Positions 7,033-14,685 of a stretch of 22,499 nt of DNA are shown piece by piece. This DNA is from CAYRTD01 sp964426915 (GTDB lineage Bacteria > Bacteroidota > Bacteroidia > Bacteroidales > GCA-2748055), in the NCBI GenBank assembly GCA_964426915.1, contig CAYRTD010000060.1, forward strand, positions 1 through 22,499, read 5' to 3'. Made by a program: the position numbers and the translations under genes. The notes beneath the pieces are model-generated. The model was not told the DNA's origin. It made no database searches and saw nothing but the letters and a program-made list of their open reading frames with translations. Numbering within the stretch: position 1 is the stretch's first letter; each line of letters begins with the position of its first letter.

Positions 7033-7590
7033 TTATTCTGATGCAGCAAAGAACTCCCTGTGTTTATGGATTATTTCCAGGATGAGATTTATTTCCCTGC
7101 TGAGGTTTGTCCCGGATTTAGTGGCTCCGCTTATTGCATCAATATTTTTTCCGTAAATGATGGAGTCTTTCGCATCCCTGCCCTCAAACTGCCTGAGCCA
7201 ACCCCGGCCGGACACCTCATGTCCGTGTGTGGCTGCATAATTTGTAATCTCCGTATATAGGATGCGTCCCCCGATATCGGCGATCACAAAAAATTCAAAA
7301 TATTCCGATGTTTCTTCGGTCGAGGGAATACCACATCCCAAAGCTCCGCAGGTAAACACCTTCCCCCTGTAAAGTATTCCATAATTCTTTTCCCCGGACC
7401 GGATAAGGAAAAAATCTCCCCTAAGATCCTTAACAGGAATACCCGATATTTTTCCTATTTTACTGCTGCTGAGATTCCAGAGCTTTGAAATCCTTTTGTC
7501 TATTCGTTTCCGGGTGGGATCATTTCCCGCGTAGGAAAAGGAAAGTGACATTACCAGGAGAGTCAAAAACACAAATGATTTTTTATTCAT
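7033..7590 (-). CDS. Exported FMN-binding domain protein (NqrC/RnfG-like)
   Basis: A 185-residue protein with an N-terminal signal peptide: MNKK, hydrophobic to about residue 20, cleavage near SYA-GN. An FMN_bind domain fills the rest. DAISGATKS (151-159) is the flavinylation motif; by family knowledge ApbE attaches FMN by phosphoester to the threonine, here Thr157. Two cysteines (CGALGC, 81-86) are an extra that could form a disulfide or bind a ligand. HGHEVSGRGWLRQFEG (122-137) matches the conserved core of these domains. It should act outside the cytoplasmic membrane as a one-electron carrier. No Rnf or Nqr genes and no apbE are present in the window. It lies between the porin gene upstream and the hydrolase-fold gene downstream, on the same strand; 187 bp with a repeat separate it from the porin. 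Confidence 0.85.
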   Translation of the reverse strand: MNKKSFVFLTLLVMSLSFSYAGNDPTRKRIDKRISKLWNLSSSKIGKISGIPVKDLRGDFFLIRSGEKNYGILYRGKVFTCGALGCGIPSTEETSEYFEFFVIADIGGRILYTEITNYAATHGHEVSGRGWLRQFEGRDAKDSIIYGKNIDAISGATKSGTNLSREINLILEIIHKHREFFAASE

Positions 7591-7600
7591 TATTTCCCTT

Positions 7601-7621
7601 AATTAAAATTTTGCAACGCAG
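7601..7621. repeat. Fragment of the left-edge repeat
   Basis: AATTAAAATTTT followed by GCAACGCAG matches the right arm and start of the tail of the nested stem-loop repeats at 61-174 and 223-310. The rest of the unit is missing. It lies just upstream of the FMN-binding gene start. Confidence 0.45.
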
Positions 7622-7662
7622 AACCGAGTGAGTACGAGCTTCGCAAAGTCAATAAAATCCCT

Positions 7663-7775
7663 GAGATACCTTGACTATTGCCCGGAATAAGTTCGACTAA
7701 ATGATTTTGAAAGCCAAAATCCTAGTCTTACTCATTTAACCCTGAATGAGTAAATCGGACTTTATGGACTGACAC
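7663..7775. repeat. ~100-bp dispersed repeat with internal hairpin, copy B
   Basis: It matches copy A at 6079-6174 in the same orientation: GAGATACCTTGACTATT, CGGAATAAGTTCGACTA, the hairpin GATTTTG (7703-7709) with CAAAATC (7715-7721) flanked by GACTA and TAGTC, and AGTAAATCGGACTTTATGG. An insertion of about 15 bp relative to copy A lies between TAGTC and AGTAAATCGG. It sits between the porin and the FMN-binding gene. Confidence 0.6.
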
Positions 7776-7777
7776 TT

Positions 7778-8965
7778 CTAGAATCTTATTCCCATTCCAA
7801 GATTCAAAAAACTCCCCCACCTTTCCGAAGCCTCATTCGTCGAAAACTGAAGGTCTGCTTTTAAAACCGCACCCGGACTCATCCACCAGCCAATTCCCGT
7901 TACAAGATAATTCCGGTTGTATGCTTCGTTTTTATTAATAGCATTATTTGTTGTACGATGAGTATCAAGCATTTCGTAACGGATAAACGCTTTAAGTTTA
8001 TGTTCAGTGTTCGCCTTGTAAAGAACATCATATCCGGCTTCCACGTAATATCCAAGCATTGAATTACCAACATCACTTCCTGTAAAAGCATTATATTGTA
8101 CTGCATTCCCGATATTTACATGGTAGAACTGCAATCTCAGATCCATGCCGCTTTTCAGGTATTGCATATCCACGCCAGTCCAGAAGCTGTTCACTACGGA
8201 GGAGTCGGCAGTTTCCACGGCAGGAATATTACTTTTATCCAGATTATTGTAAAGGGTCGATTGGGACTTACCTGCATAAGCTGAGAATCCTGCATTCAGG
8301 GAGGGATGACCATAATACTGAACTCTGGCGCTGAAATTCGGGGAACTCATAAATGATTTGGCCGCTTTTTGCCTGCCCCCGCGAAAACCATTATTCCCAC
8401 CCAGATTTGCTTCAACATCGTAACCATTAAAACCGTTCAGGATATACAATTGATAATTTATACTTAGGGGAAGAATATTCCCTGTGATGCCCGCCCCTAT
8501 CTCTCTCCATGTTGTCGGGACAATATATTTATCCACAGCTGGTCTCAGGGTACCGTTATAAGATGTGGGTTCATGATATTCATTGATAAAGCCCATAGGG
8601 ATAAGGATTAATCCTGTTCTCAGACTCATAAACCGATTGATGCGGTAATCAAGAAATGCCTGTTCAATATAAACTTCCTTAACATGTTCAAATTCAATCT
8701 CCGTTACGAAACTTGTTCTTGAATTAAACTTATATCCAAACAACATAACCAGACGATGGACGTCGAGTTTTGCATTATTGAAATTATTGTTATCCAACTC
8801 CTGGACAAAGTCAACCTGACCATACCCTCCGATCGTAAGTTGGGACGGTAATTCAAGCATTTTCTTTGCCGAATTGGAAAATAGTACGTTTTCTGCGCTG
8901 TCCTGAGCAGATAATTTTCCCATTAAAGCCATGAGAACAACTAAAAAGTATATCCGATTTTTCAT
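7778..8965 (-). CDS. Outer-membrane beta-barrel porin (phosphate-selective porin O/P-like)
   Basis: A 395-residue protein with a signal peptide (residues 1-20, cleavage after LSA before QDS). It has alternating beta-strand segments rich in Tyr, Phe and Gly and a C-terminal phenylalanine (GMGIRF), as expected for an outer-membrane barrel. LTIGGYGQVDF (43-53) starts the barrel. The segment LDVHRLVMLFGYKFNSRTSF and the following EIEFEHVKEVYIEQAFLDY pattern resemble the porin O/P and related Bacteroidetes barrel families. Residues 100-135, with GLILIPMGFINEYHEP, fit the same family. The solute is unknown. It is first in a same-strand series with the exported FMN-binding protein and the hydrolase-fold protein. 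A -7 motif lies 30 nt upstream of its ATG. It is divergent from metA across 425 bp. Confidence 0.75.
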   Translation of the reverse strand: MKNRIYFLVVLMALMGKLSAQDSAENVLFSNSAKKMLELPSQLTIGGYGQVDFVQELDNNNFNNAKLDVHRLVMLFGYKFNSRTSFVTEIEFEHVKEVYIEQAFLDYRINRFMSLRTGLILIPMGFINEYHEPTSYNGTLRPAVDKYIVPTTWREIGAGITGNILPLSINYQLYILNGFNGYDVEANLGGNNGFRGGRQKAAKSFMSSPNFSARVQYYGHPSLNAGFSAYAGKSQSTLYNNLDKSNIPAVETADSSVVNSFWTGVDMQYLKSGMDLRLQFYHVNIGNAVQYNAFTGSDVGNSMLGYYVEAGYDVLYKANTEHKLKAFIRYEMLDTHRTTNNAINKNEAYNRNYLVTGIGWWMSPGAVLKADLQFSTNEASERWGSFLNLGMGIRF

Positions 8966-8994
8966 TTATATTTACAGTTTGGTTAATACTATCG

Positions 8995-9002
8995 CAAAAC
9001 TA
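8995..9002 (-). promoter_or_regulatory. Possible -7 promoter element of the porin (TAGTTTTG)
   Basis: On the minus strand this is an exact TAnnTTTG, 29 nt before the porin start codon. A clear -33 element is not seen, so this is a half-site call. Confidence 0.35.
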
Positions 9003-9281
9003 GGATATCGGAGTGTTACGATTATACCTATATTTTGGTAAATAATAAAAAAAGACTTGGGGATTTTCAGGAGTAATATCTCAGATGCTACTTTGATGCA
9101 CATAAAACGCTCCCAACTGGCATAGCTTGTTGTATGATATTTCATTACTTTCTGCTATATAATTCCAAAAATTTTTTCGCTGCCTGAGTAGTTGCAAAAA
9201 GTAAAAGAAATGTTAAAAAATTTAACATATCGGTCTTATTTTGTTCTTTTGAACTGAATTAGGATTTGTCAATAGCAAAGA

Positions 9282-9342
9282 GTTTGGTGCAAACCTTTCG
9301 GGATCATTTCTTGCTGGTGTAATCGTACATTCTTCCGGCAAG
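9282..9342 (+). promoter_or_regulatory. Two hairpins in the presumed metA leader
   Basis: GTTTG-GTG-CAAAC (9282-9294) is followed by CTTGCTGG (9310-9317), a 17-nt loop and CCGGCAAG (9335-9342), an 8-bp stem with one G-U pair. metA starts 48 nt later. It could be a regulatory leader, but it matches no riboswitch I know and could be chance. Confidence 0.25.
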
Positions 9343-9345
9343 CAT

Positions 9346-9375
9346 AACGCAGATATGAATATTATGAACAGACAC
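9346..9375 (+). repeat. Half-copy of the left-edge repeat tail
   Basis: AACGCAGATAT, then ATTATGAACAGACAC, matches the tail of the repeats at 61-174 and 223-310 and the inverted copy at the right edge (AACGCAGATATCGGACATT). The stem-loop part is missing. It ends 15 bp before the metA start. Confidence 0.5.
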
Positions 9376-9390
9376 TAAAGAAATCAGATC

Positions 9391-10299
9391 ATGCCAATAA
9401 ACGTACCCAATAATCTCCCTGCCATCAAGGAGCTTAGCAATGAGAATATTTTCATAATGGAGGAATCCCGTGCGGTAAGCCAGGATATCCGGCCACTCCG
9501 TGTCGCACTGCTAAATCTCATGCCGCTCAAACAGGTGGCAGAGACCGATCTGCTTCGTAACCTTTCAAATAATTCTCTTCAGGTGGAGCTCGATCTTTTG
9601 TACATGGACGAGCATGAATCCAAAAATACTCCCCGTGAGCATATGGAGGTTTTCTACAAAACCTTTAATCAGGTAGCTCATAAGAGGTACGACGGGTTGA
9701 TCATTACGGGTGCTCCGGTGGAGTTGCTTCCTTTCGAAAAAGTAGATTACTGGAACCGGCTCTGTGATATTCTGGAATGGAGTAAAACTAATGTAACCAA
9801 TACTTTGCATATATGCTGGGGAGCTCAGGCCGGAATGTATTACCACTATGGAATAGAGAAATTTCCCCTGCCGAAGAAAGTTTTCGGGGTATTTGATCAT
9901 TTCATTGCCGACAGAAAAGTTCCGTTGGTACGGGGATTTGATGATATTTTTCCGGCACCTCACTCCCGGTATACGGAAAACCGCATGGAAGATATTTCTA
10001 ATCATCCTGATCTTTCTCTGCTTGCATGGTCCGAAAAGGTAGGCTCAAATATTGTCGTCTCAAAGGATAACCGTCAGATATTCATTGCCGGTCATCTTGA
10101 ATATAATCCCCTGACCCTGAAAAGTGAATACGACCGGGATATCGCCAAAGGGCTGGACATTGACATTCCCGAAAATTATTTTCCCGGTAACGATCCCTCA
10201 CAGCCACCGGTTATCCGCTGGCGCGCCCATGCAAATCTACTCTTCTCCAACTGGTTGAATTATTACGTTTACCAGGTCACTCCCTATGAATGGAGGTGA
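9391..10299 (+). CDS. metA: Homoserine O-acetyltransferase, MetA family (Glu111 type)
   Basis: A 302-residue MetA-family enzyme that acylates the hydroxyl of L-homoserine, the first committed step of methionine synthesis, in the cytoplasm. MPINVPNNLPA is the family N-terminus, and LLNLMPLKQVAETD (40-53) follows. The catalytic triad is visible: Cys142 (HICWGAQAG), His235 and Glu237 (AGHLEYN). Residue 111 is glutamate in GAPVELLPFEKV. Structural and mutational work on this family links Glu at this position to acetyl-CoA and Gly to succinyl-CoA, so O-acetylhomoserine is the expected product although databases often say succinyltransferase. The length is normal and the gene intact. It is not in an operon with other methionine genes here; a secreted protein follows after about 120 bp. 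Confidence 0.93.
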   Translation: MPINVPNNLPAIKELSNENIFIMEESRAVSQDIRPLRVALLNLMPLKQVAETDLLRNLSNNSLQVELDLLYMDEHESKNTPREHMEVFYKTFNQVAHKRYDGLIITGAPVELLPFEKVDYWNRLCDILEWSKTNVTNTLHICWGAQAGMYYHYGIEKFPLPKKVFGVFDHFIADRKVPLVRGFDDIFPAPHSRYTENRMEDISNHPDLSLLAWSEKVGSNIVVSKDNRQIFIAGHLEYNPLTLKSEYDRDIAKGLDIDIPENYFPGNDPSQPPVIRWRAHANLLFSNWLNYYVYQVTPYEWR

Positions 10300-10423
10300 T
10301 TTTTTTGATTTTTTCTGTAAGGTTTTCGTTGTAAAAACGACTAAGTCTTTAGATGATTTACTATCATAATATTTTTCACCGGATCGCGAAAAGCTCTGTG
10401 TGGAAAAGTCGTTAAAAACAGAA

Positions 10424-11509
10424 ATGATGAAAAAATTAATTAGTATGAAAGGGAAATTTTCTGTCCTGGTTTGGATGATAATTTTTATAAATTTAACATT
10501 AACAGGACAAGAGGGACTGATAGGTTACTGGAGTTTTGATGAACTGGAAGCGGAAGAATTCCATGATCATTCTGAAAATGGAAATCACGGGATCAATAAT
10601 GGAGCAGAAATTATTCCTGGAATTAAAGGGAATGCTCTATATTTCGACGGCAAAGGTGATTTTGCGACTATTGCAGGTAAAGAAGGCAGGCCTCCGGAGG
10701 TTCTCGAAGATCTCGGATATGGTTCAATTTCTATATGGTTTAAAGTCGATCATATTCCTCCGGAAAACGGTATAGCTCCGATCTTTTATTACGGCTCACA
10801 AAGCAGATGTGATTTCTTTGATGCTGCCAATAAGGGCCTGATCATTGAGGCTGGTCATAGTCCGGTACATTATAAATCCGAAAGATTATACTTCACCATA
10901 TGGAGTAATGGATGTACATTACCCAGCTTTTGTTACGATTCAAATGATCACCTAAAAAAGGGACAATGGTATCATTTTGTAGCCGTAGTGGGAGAAGATT
11001 ATAATACAGGTTATCTGAACGGAAAAGAAATGCTGAACAGGAGATATAATTTTGGTAACTCTTCTTCGTCCCAGTTTTTTGAGGATGCAGTCGTACACGA
11101 AAGATTATGGCTGGGTAGAGGTTACTGGGACCGGAGTCCACAGTTTTTTGAAGGCGGGATTGATGAGTTGAGGATATATAACCGACCCTTATCAGGCGAG
11201 GAAGTAGAGAAACTATACGGGGATGCTTTGGATTCATTTACTTCCACTGGTCAGGAAAGTACCGTAGGACAGGTTTTTAACATATACCCCAATCCTGCAA
11301 AGGATAATATTAATTATGACCTCCGGAACATTAAGGCAGATATACACGGTTTTAGAATATCAGATCTTACCGGGAAAACTATCATCAGCAAGACCCTTGT
11401 CTCAAAACGTGGGAATCTGGACGTGAAAAACTGGCCGGCAGGAATTTACAATATTGAGTTTTATGGAGAAGGGATCAATTATAATAGAAAGATCCTCTTA
11501 CAGGAATAA
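10424..11509 (+). CDS. Secreted LamG/concanavalin A-like protein with type IX sorting domain
   Basis: About 361 residues. A signal peptide (hydrophobic FSVLVWMIIFINLTL, cleavage near LTG-QEG) is followed by a LamG-like jellyroll domain (roughly 30-265): GLIGYWSFDE near its start, NALYFDGKGDF, then SISIWFK, GQWYHFVAVV, GYLNGKE, and GGIDELRIYNRPLS near its end, the usual LamG_3 order. The last ~75 residues (FNIYPNPAKDNI to the end) are a Por-type C-terminal sorting domain, which by family knowledge directs export by the type IX secretion system and surface attachment. Such lectin-like domains often bind glycans; the ligand here is unknown. I chose ATG 10424; GTG 10400 is in frame but would put 8 extra residues before the signal peptide, and ATG 10445 is also possible. 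It appears to be a single-gene unit. Confidence 0.8.
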   Translation: MMKKLISMKGKFSVLVWMIIFINLTLTGQEGLIGYWSFDELEAEEFHDHSENGNHGINNGAEIIPGIKGNALYFDGKGDFATIAGKEGRPPEVLEDLGYGSISIWFKVDHIPPENGIAPIFYYGSQSRCDFFDAANKGLIIEAGHSPVHYKSERLYFTIWSNGCTLPSFCYDSNDHLKKGQWYHFVAVVGEDYNTGYLNGKEMLNRRYNFGNSSSSQFFEDAVVHERLWLGRGYWDRSPQFFEGGIDELRIYNRPLSGEEVEKLYGDALDSFTSTGQESTVGQVFNIYPNPAKDNINYDLRNIKADIHGFRISDLTGKTIISKTLVSKRGNLDVKNWPAGIYNIEFYGEGINYNRKILLQE

Positions 11510-11826
11510 ACAGAAAAGAGATAATGCCGGCTCCGCCATTTTTTATCCGGATATTCCTTTAAAAACAACATTTTTGTTGAAATATTTCCCCATTCCCGTA
11601 AATAAAATTCCTTATCATAAAAAATCTTTAATTCCCTTTGTGCCGCGATGTTTGGCTTAACTGTAATATACCTGATGCAGCTTTCTTTTTGGAATGGTAA
11701 TTGGCCTGCCACTCAGGGTTCTTTTCTTTAAACTGAAGTGTTATTCATTTTTTTGCAGGAAAATGAATGTTTAATTGAAAAATCCTTGGAAAACAGAAAA
11801 ACTATTAACCTGAAAAATACAGCATT
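11510..11826. other. Intergenic region, no gene seen
   Basis: 317 AT-rich bases between the secreted LamG protein and the aldehyde dehydrogenase. Short frames on both strands have no recognisable protein character. The one structural feature is the hairpin at 11743-11768. Confidence 0.5.
11743..11768. promoter_or_regulatory. Inverted repeat upstream of aldehyde dehydrogenase
   Basis: ATTCATTTT (11743-11751), 8-nt loop, AAAATGAAT (11760-11768): a perfect 9-bp dyad 58 bp before the ATG. It could be an operator or a leader hairpin; the AT content makes chance possible. Confidence 0.3.
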
Positions 11827-13194
11827 ATGTTAAAATCAGTAAATCCATACAATAATGAGCTTATTGGAGAATTTGACCAGATGAAGGTCGAAAATATAGA
11901 TGATAATCTTAATCTTGCACAGGAAGGTTTTACAGTCTGGAGGCAGATAAGTTTTGCCGGCCGTAGCCGGTTTCTTCGGGAACTTGCATCTACGTTAAAA
12001 GATAATAAAGAAGAGTATGCGGGTTTGATAAGCCGTGAGATGGGAAAGGTGATCAGAGAATCCAAAAAGGAGGTGGACAAATCGGCTATGACATTAGAAT
12101 ATTTTGCTGAGCACGGAGAGGATTATCTGACGGAAAAACAGAAAAAGGCTGGAGAAGGGGAGGGTCTGATAGTATATGAGCCCATGGGAGTTGTGCTGGC
12201 CGTTATGCCATGGAACTATCCTTTCTGGCAATTTTTCCGGTTTGCAGCGACAACACTTATGGCAGGCAACACTATATTGCTGAAACATTCTTCAGATGTT
12301 CCGGCTTGTTCGGAGAAAATAAATGAAATTTTTGAAAAAGCCTGTTTTCCGGGTGGTGTTTTTCAGAACCTGATTACTTCCTCATCGAATATAAATAACA
12401 TTATAAAAGATTTCAGGGTGCAGGCAGTAAGTCTTACCGGAAGTATTTCTGCAGGTGCCGATGTGGCGGAACATGCAGGAAAGCACATAAAAAAAGCAGT
12501 TTTGGAACTTGGCGGAAGTGATCCTTTTATTGTACTGGAAGATGCTGATATAAAAAAAGCTGCAAAAGCAGGAGTGAAATCCAGGATGAAGAATTTCGGG
12601 CAAAGCTGTGATGCTGCCAAACGTTTTATTCTTCATGAACGAATTGCTGATGAATTTCTTGAAGAGTTCAAAAATGAGCTTGAAGGATGGAAATTCGGCG
12701 ATCCCCTTAATGAGGATAGTGATTATGCCTCGTTATCGAGTAAAAAACAGAAAGACATCCTTTCCGGACAGCTGGAAAAGACCCTTGAAAAAGGAGCTGA
12801 GATCTACTGGCAGGATAATAAGGCTCCTGATGGAGATGCTTTTTTTAATCCCGTGATCATAACAAACATTGACCCTGACAGTCCGGCCTATAAAGATGAA
12901 TTATTCGGCCCCGTAGCTTCTGTATTTATCGCCGACGACGGATTTGAGGCTGTAAGGATAGCCAATGACACCGATTACGGCCTGGGTGCTTCCATTTGGA
13001 CCAAAGATCTGGAAAGAGCCCAGAAAATGGCCTATGAAGTACAGGCAGGGATTATTTATCTCAACGATGAGGTACACTCACGTCCCGAACTTCCTTTCGG
13101 AGGGGTCAAAAAGTCGGGTTTAGGCCGGGAAATGTCGGCTGAAGGCAGCAGGGAATTCACCAATAAAAAATCTGTTTGGTATTCAGTGAAGTAA
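11827..13194 (+). CDS. NAD(P)-dependent succinate-semialdehyde dehydrogenase-like aldehyde dehydrogenase
   Basis: A 455-residue class I aldehyde dehydrogenase that should oxidise an aldehyde to its acid with NAD or NADP. Core residues are present: PWNYPFWQ (128-135) with Asn130, LTGS (203-206) of the Rossmann fold, ELGGSDPF with general base Glu227, NFGQSC with nucleophile Cys261, ELFGPV with Glu358, and PFGGVKKSGLGRE (423-435). The short length and the segment LNDEVHSRPELPFGG place it near the GabD1/YneI (Sad) branch, whose usual substrate is succinate semialdehyde. That substrate is inferred from subfamily only; no GABA transaminase or 4-hydroxybutyrate gene is adjacent. The start is ATG 11827 in an A-rich leader. 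It appears intact and monocistronic. Confidence 0.85.
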   Translation: MLKSVNPYNNELIGEFDQMKVENIDDNLNLAQEGFTVWRQISFAGRSRFLRELASTLKDNKEEYAGLISREMGKVIRESKKEVDKSAMTLEYFAEHGEDYLTEKQKKAGEGEGLIVYEPMGVVLAVMPWNYPFWQFFRFAATTLMAGNTILLKHSSDVPACSEKINEIFEKACFPGGVFQNLITSSSNINNIIKDFRVQAVSLTGSISAGADVAEHAGKHIKKAVLELGGSDPFIVLEDADIKKAAKAGVKSRMKNFGQSCDAAKRFILHERIADEFLEEFKNELEGWKFGDPLNEDSDYASLSSKKQKDILSGQLEKTLEKGAEIYWQDNKAPDGDAFFNPVIITNIDPDSPAYKDELFGPVASVFIADDGFEAVRIANDTDYGLGASIWTKDLERAQKMAYEVQAGIIYLNDEVHSRPELPFGGVKKSGLGREMSAEGSREFTNKKSVWYSVK

Positions 13195-13604
13195 GGATTT
13201 TTTCATCAAGAAACATTATTGGGTTTATACCGTTGCCTGGGGGGGGCTGGTTACAGCGGAGTTGAGGTATAGGTTGGATCGTTTATTGTTAAAGTCATAC
13301 CGATTACCGATGTGAATGCCCATTGTGGTTAGGGGAAGCGTCCAATGGCTTGCTGTGGAGACTGGAGACTGGAGGGTGTGGGCATACCTGTTCCCAGTCA
13401 TTTTTCTGGCTCAAATGTGACCGGTGGTGGAGGACTTACACACACTAAAAGCCTTGGTTCTAAAACCTATATAAAATAAACTCTTGCAATGAATGCAGGC
13501 CAGCACAGCTATCGAGTTATAAAGTGGAAATTCAGCTGGTTTGGTGGCAGGGAGAAGGTCATTTTTTGTACATTTAAAGTTTATATGGAATTAACTACCA
13601 TCAG
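13195..13604. other. Intergenic region with short tandem repeats, no gene seen
   Basis: 410 bases without a credible gene. It contains a run of eight G (13239-13246), CATACCGATTACCGAT (13297-13312) and a GAGACTG unit repeated twice near 13358-13374. The ACCGAT repeats recur in other gaps of the window (about 16408 and 18765). It is less AT-rich than neighbouring gaps. Confidence 0.45.
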
Positions 13605-14063
13605 ATGATCATTAAAAATAAACTTGACAATGCCTTTGGTCCTGTTGGAACCCCTGCCGGAATATTTTTCTTTGGGGTAGGGATTATAGCCACATTTCAT
13701 TCCTGGATCGGACTTATTCTGGTTGTTACAGGAGCATTTATAGGATTTACCTCTACTTCAGTTTTAATTGACACAGATCGAAAACGGGTGAAACAGCGCA
13801 GCGATTACTTTGGAATTATCAAAACCGGGAAATGGATGGATATAAAGCCCGGCATGAAGATTGGAATTAAAGAAATGCACAAATCCTGGCGTGCATACAG
13901 TAGGGGAAACCGGAGGCTGGATGTTCCGGAGAAGAATTACCGGATATTTTTGTTTGATGAAGACAATAAAATGATCATGCCCTTGATGAAGACAGATTCC
14001 TTCCATGATGCAACGGAGAAGATGGATGAATTGTCGGGGAAGCTTGGGTTGGTAATTGCTTAA
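13605..14063 (+). CDS. Small membrane protein of unknown function
   Basis: 152 residues not matched to a family I can name. Two hydrophobic segments (about 17-31 and 34-51, joined by a short HSW turn) form a likely helical hairpin in the inner membrane. The C-terminal ~95 residues are soluble, basic and beta-like (VLIDTDRKRVKQRSDYFG, then KWMDIKPGMKIGI and KNYRIFLFDEDNKM), which resembles the layout of bacterial PH-like or photosystem-assembly-like membrane domains; that is inference from pattern only. It starts with ATG 13605 and appears to be a single gene, ending about 160 bp before tRNA-Arg. Confidence 0.6.
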   Translation: MIIKNKLDNAFGPVGTPAGIFFFGVGIIATFHSWIGLILVVTGAFIGFTSTSVLIDTDRKRVKQRSDYFGIIKTGKWMDIKPGMKIGIKEMHKSWRAYSRGNRRLDVPEKNYRIFLFDEDNKMIMPLMKTDSFHDATEKMDELSGKLGLVIA

Positions 14064-14192
14064 AATTAATGAACAGATAAGATCCGGTTTGGTAAGGGTA
14101 GAAATTCTTCCCCCCTTATAAGCCATTAGAAAGAAATCTACCCGGCAGATTAAATCTTGCTCTACAATATTTACAGGCACAGAAATTTTTTC

Positions 14193-14200
14193 TATATTTG
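14193..14200 (+). promoter_or_regulatory. -7 promoter element of tRNA-Arg (TATATTTG)
   Basis: An exact TAnnTTTG, preceded by a T-rich tract and followed 25 nt later by the first base of tRNA-Arg. A TTTAC about 21 nt upstream could be a weak -33 element. Of the promoter calls in this window this is the best supported, because the gene needs a promoter here. Confidence 0.6.
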
Positions 14201-14225
14201 CACCCGCAAACAAAAGAATCCATCT

Positions 14226-14299
14226 GGTTCCGTAGCTCAGTTGGACAGAGCAACGGCCTTCTAAGCCGTGGGTCGCAGGTTCGAATCCTGCCGGAATCA
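14226..14299 (+). tRNA. tRNA-Arg (anticodon UCU)
   Basis: A 74-nt cloverleaf. The acceptor stem GGTTCCG pairs with CGGAATC (one G-U). The D arm is GCTC...GAGC. The anticodon stem ACGGC/GCCGT holds loop CTTCTAA with anticodon TCT, which reads AGA. The T arm GCAGG-TTCGAAT-CCTGC is perfect. The discriminator base is A14299. CCA is not encoded, so it must be added after transcription. Confidence 0.95.
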
Positions 14300-14308
14300 C
14301 AGAAAAAG

Positions 14309-14337
14309 ACCTGGCCCCTTAGGGCACAGGTTTTTTT
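14309..14337 (+). terminator. Rho-independent terminator after tRNA-Arg
   Basis: The stem is ACCTGGCCC (14309-14317), loop CTTA, and GGGC-A-CAGGT (14322-14331) with one bulged A, followed by a run of seven T. It starts 10 nt after the tRNA, so the tRNA is probably a single-gene transcript. Confidence 0.85.
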
Positions 14338-14685
14338 ATTTAAAAATGTTGAAAGCTTTGCTTTCATAAATTTAAAAAAAAAGCTGTAAAGACGCGTAGC
14401 AGCTCCAGGTTGCTATCAGGCTTTGTGATTGTGGTTTTAACCCTGGGAGTTGCGTCCCCCGGCATTTTTATTGCAGTAAAAGTTTTTTTCATTTTAAGAT
14501 TCCACTATTTAAATAATATTGATATATTTGATATTATCTCATGAAATTGAACATTAATGACAATTTCCTCGCATCAACCTATTAAAAATCATTACTCATA
14601 TTTACATTTGCAATTTTTACAATTGTACAAGATCAATAATTAACATAATACAACTTTAACTAGCTTTTAAAACACAAAAAAAAAT
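14338..14685. other. Gap between tRNA-Arg and radical SAM gene
   Basis: 348 bases without a gene. It contains a small hairpin GAAAGC-TTT-GCTTTC (14351-14365), the foldable element at 14391-14456, an ATTGCAGT (14470-14477) like one arm of the REP-like first hairpin, and then very AT-rich sequence up to the start of the radical SAM gene. Confidence 0.5.
14391..14456 (+). ncRNA. Candidate structured element downstream of tRNA-Arg
   Basis: Three nested helices can form: GACGC (14391-14395) with GCGTC (14452-14456); CTCCAGG (14403-14409) with CCTGGGAG (14442-14449, one bulged G); and ATCA (14415-14418) with TGAT (14426-14429). It is visibly GC-richer than the AT-rich sequence around it. It could be a small RNA, a leader of the radical SAM gene 230 bp downstream, or a dispersed repeat. 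No promoter was found for it. Confidence 0.3.

Larger units (their letters stand above)
8966..9390. other. Divergent intergenic region, porin/metA
   Basis: 425 bases with no credible gene. It holds a -7 motif for the porin (8995-9002), two hairpins before metA (9282-9294 and 9310-9342) and a half-copy of the GGAC repeat (9346-9375). I looked for SAM-I and SAM-II riboswitch cores upstream of metA and did not recognise one. Confidence 0.5.

Noticed and set aside
6177..7049. The longer start (7049) for the hydrolase-fold gene
   Set aside because: The extra 40 residues lack family similarity and would overlap the upstream gene; family similarity starts at the ATG at 6929.
9181..9390. A SAM riboswitch upstream of metA
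   Set aside because: Hairpins exist, but no SAM-I or SAM-II core sequence could be recognised.
14226..14299. tRNA-Arg as the attachment site of a genomic island
   Set aside because: I found no integrase and no repeat of the tRNA 3' end downstream, so only the base composition hints at transfer.
13764..14367. Antisense reading frames across tRNA-Arg that read IPAGFEPATHGLEGR or SGRIRTCDPRLRRP
   Set aside because: These are translations of the complement of a tRNA gene, a well-known false protein in many databases.
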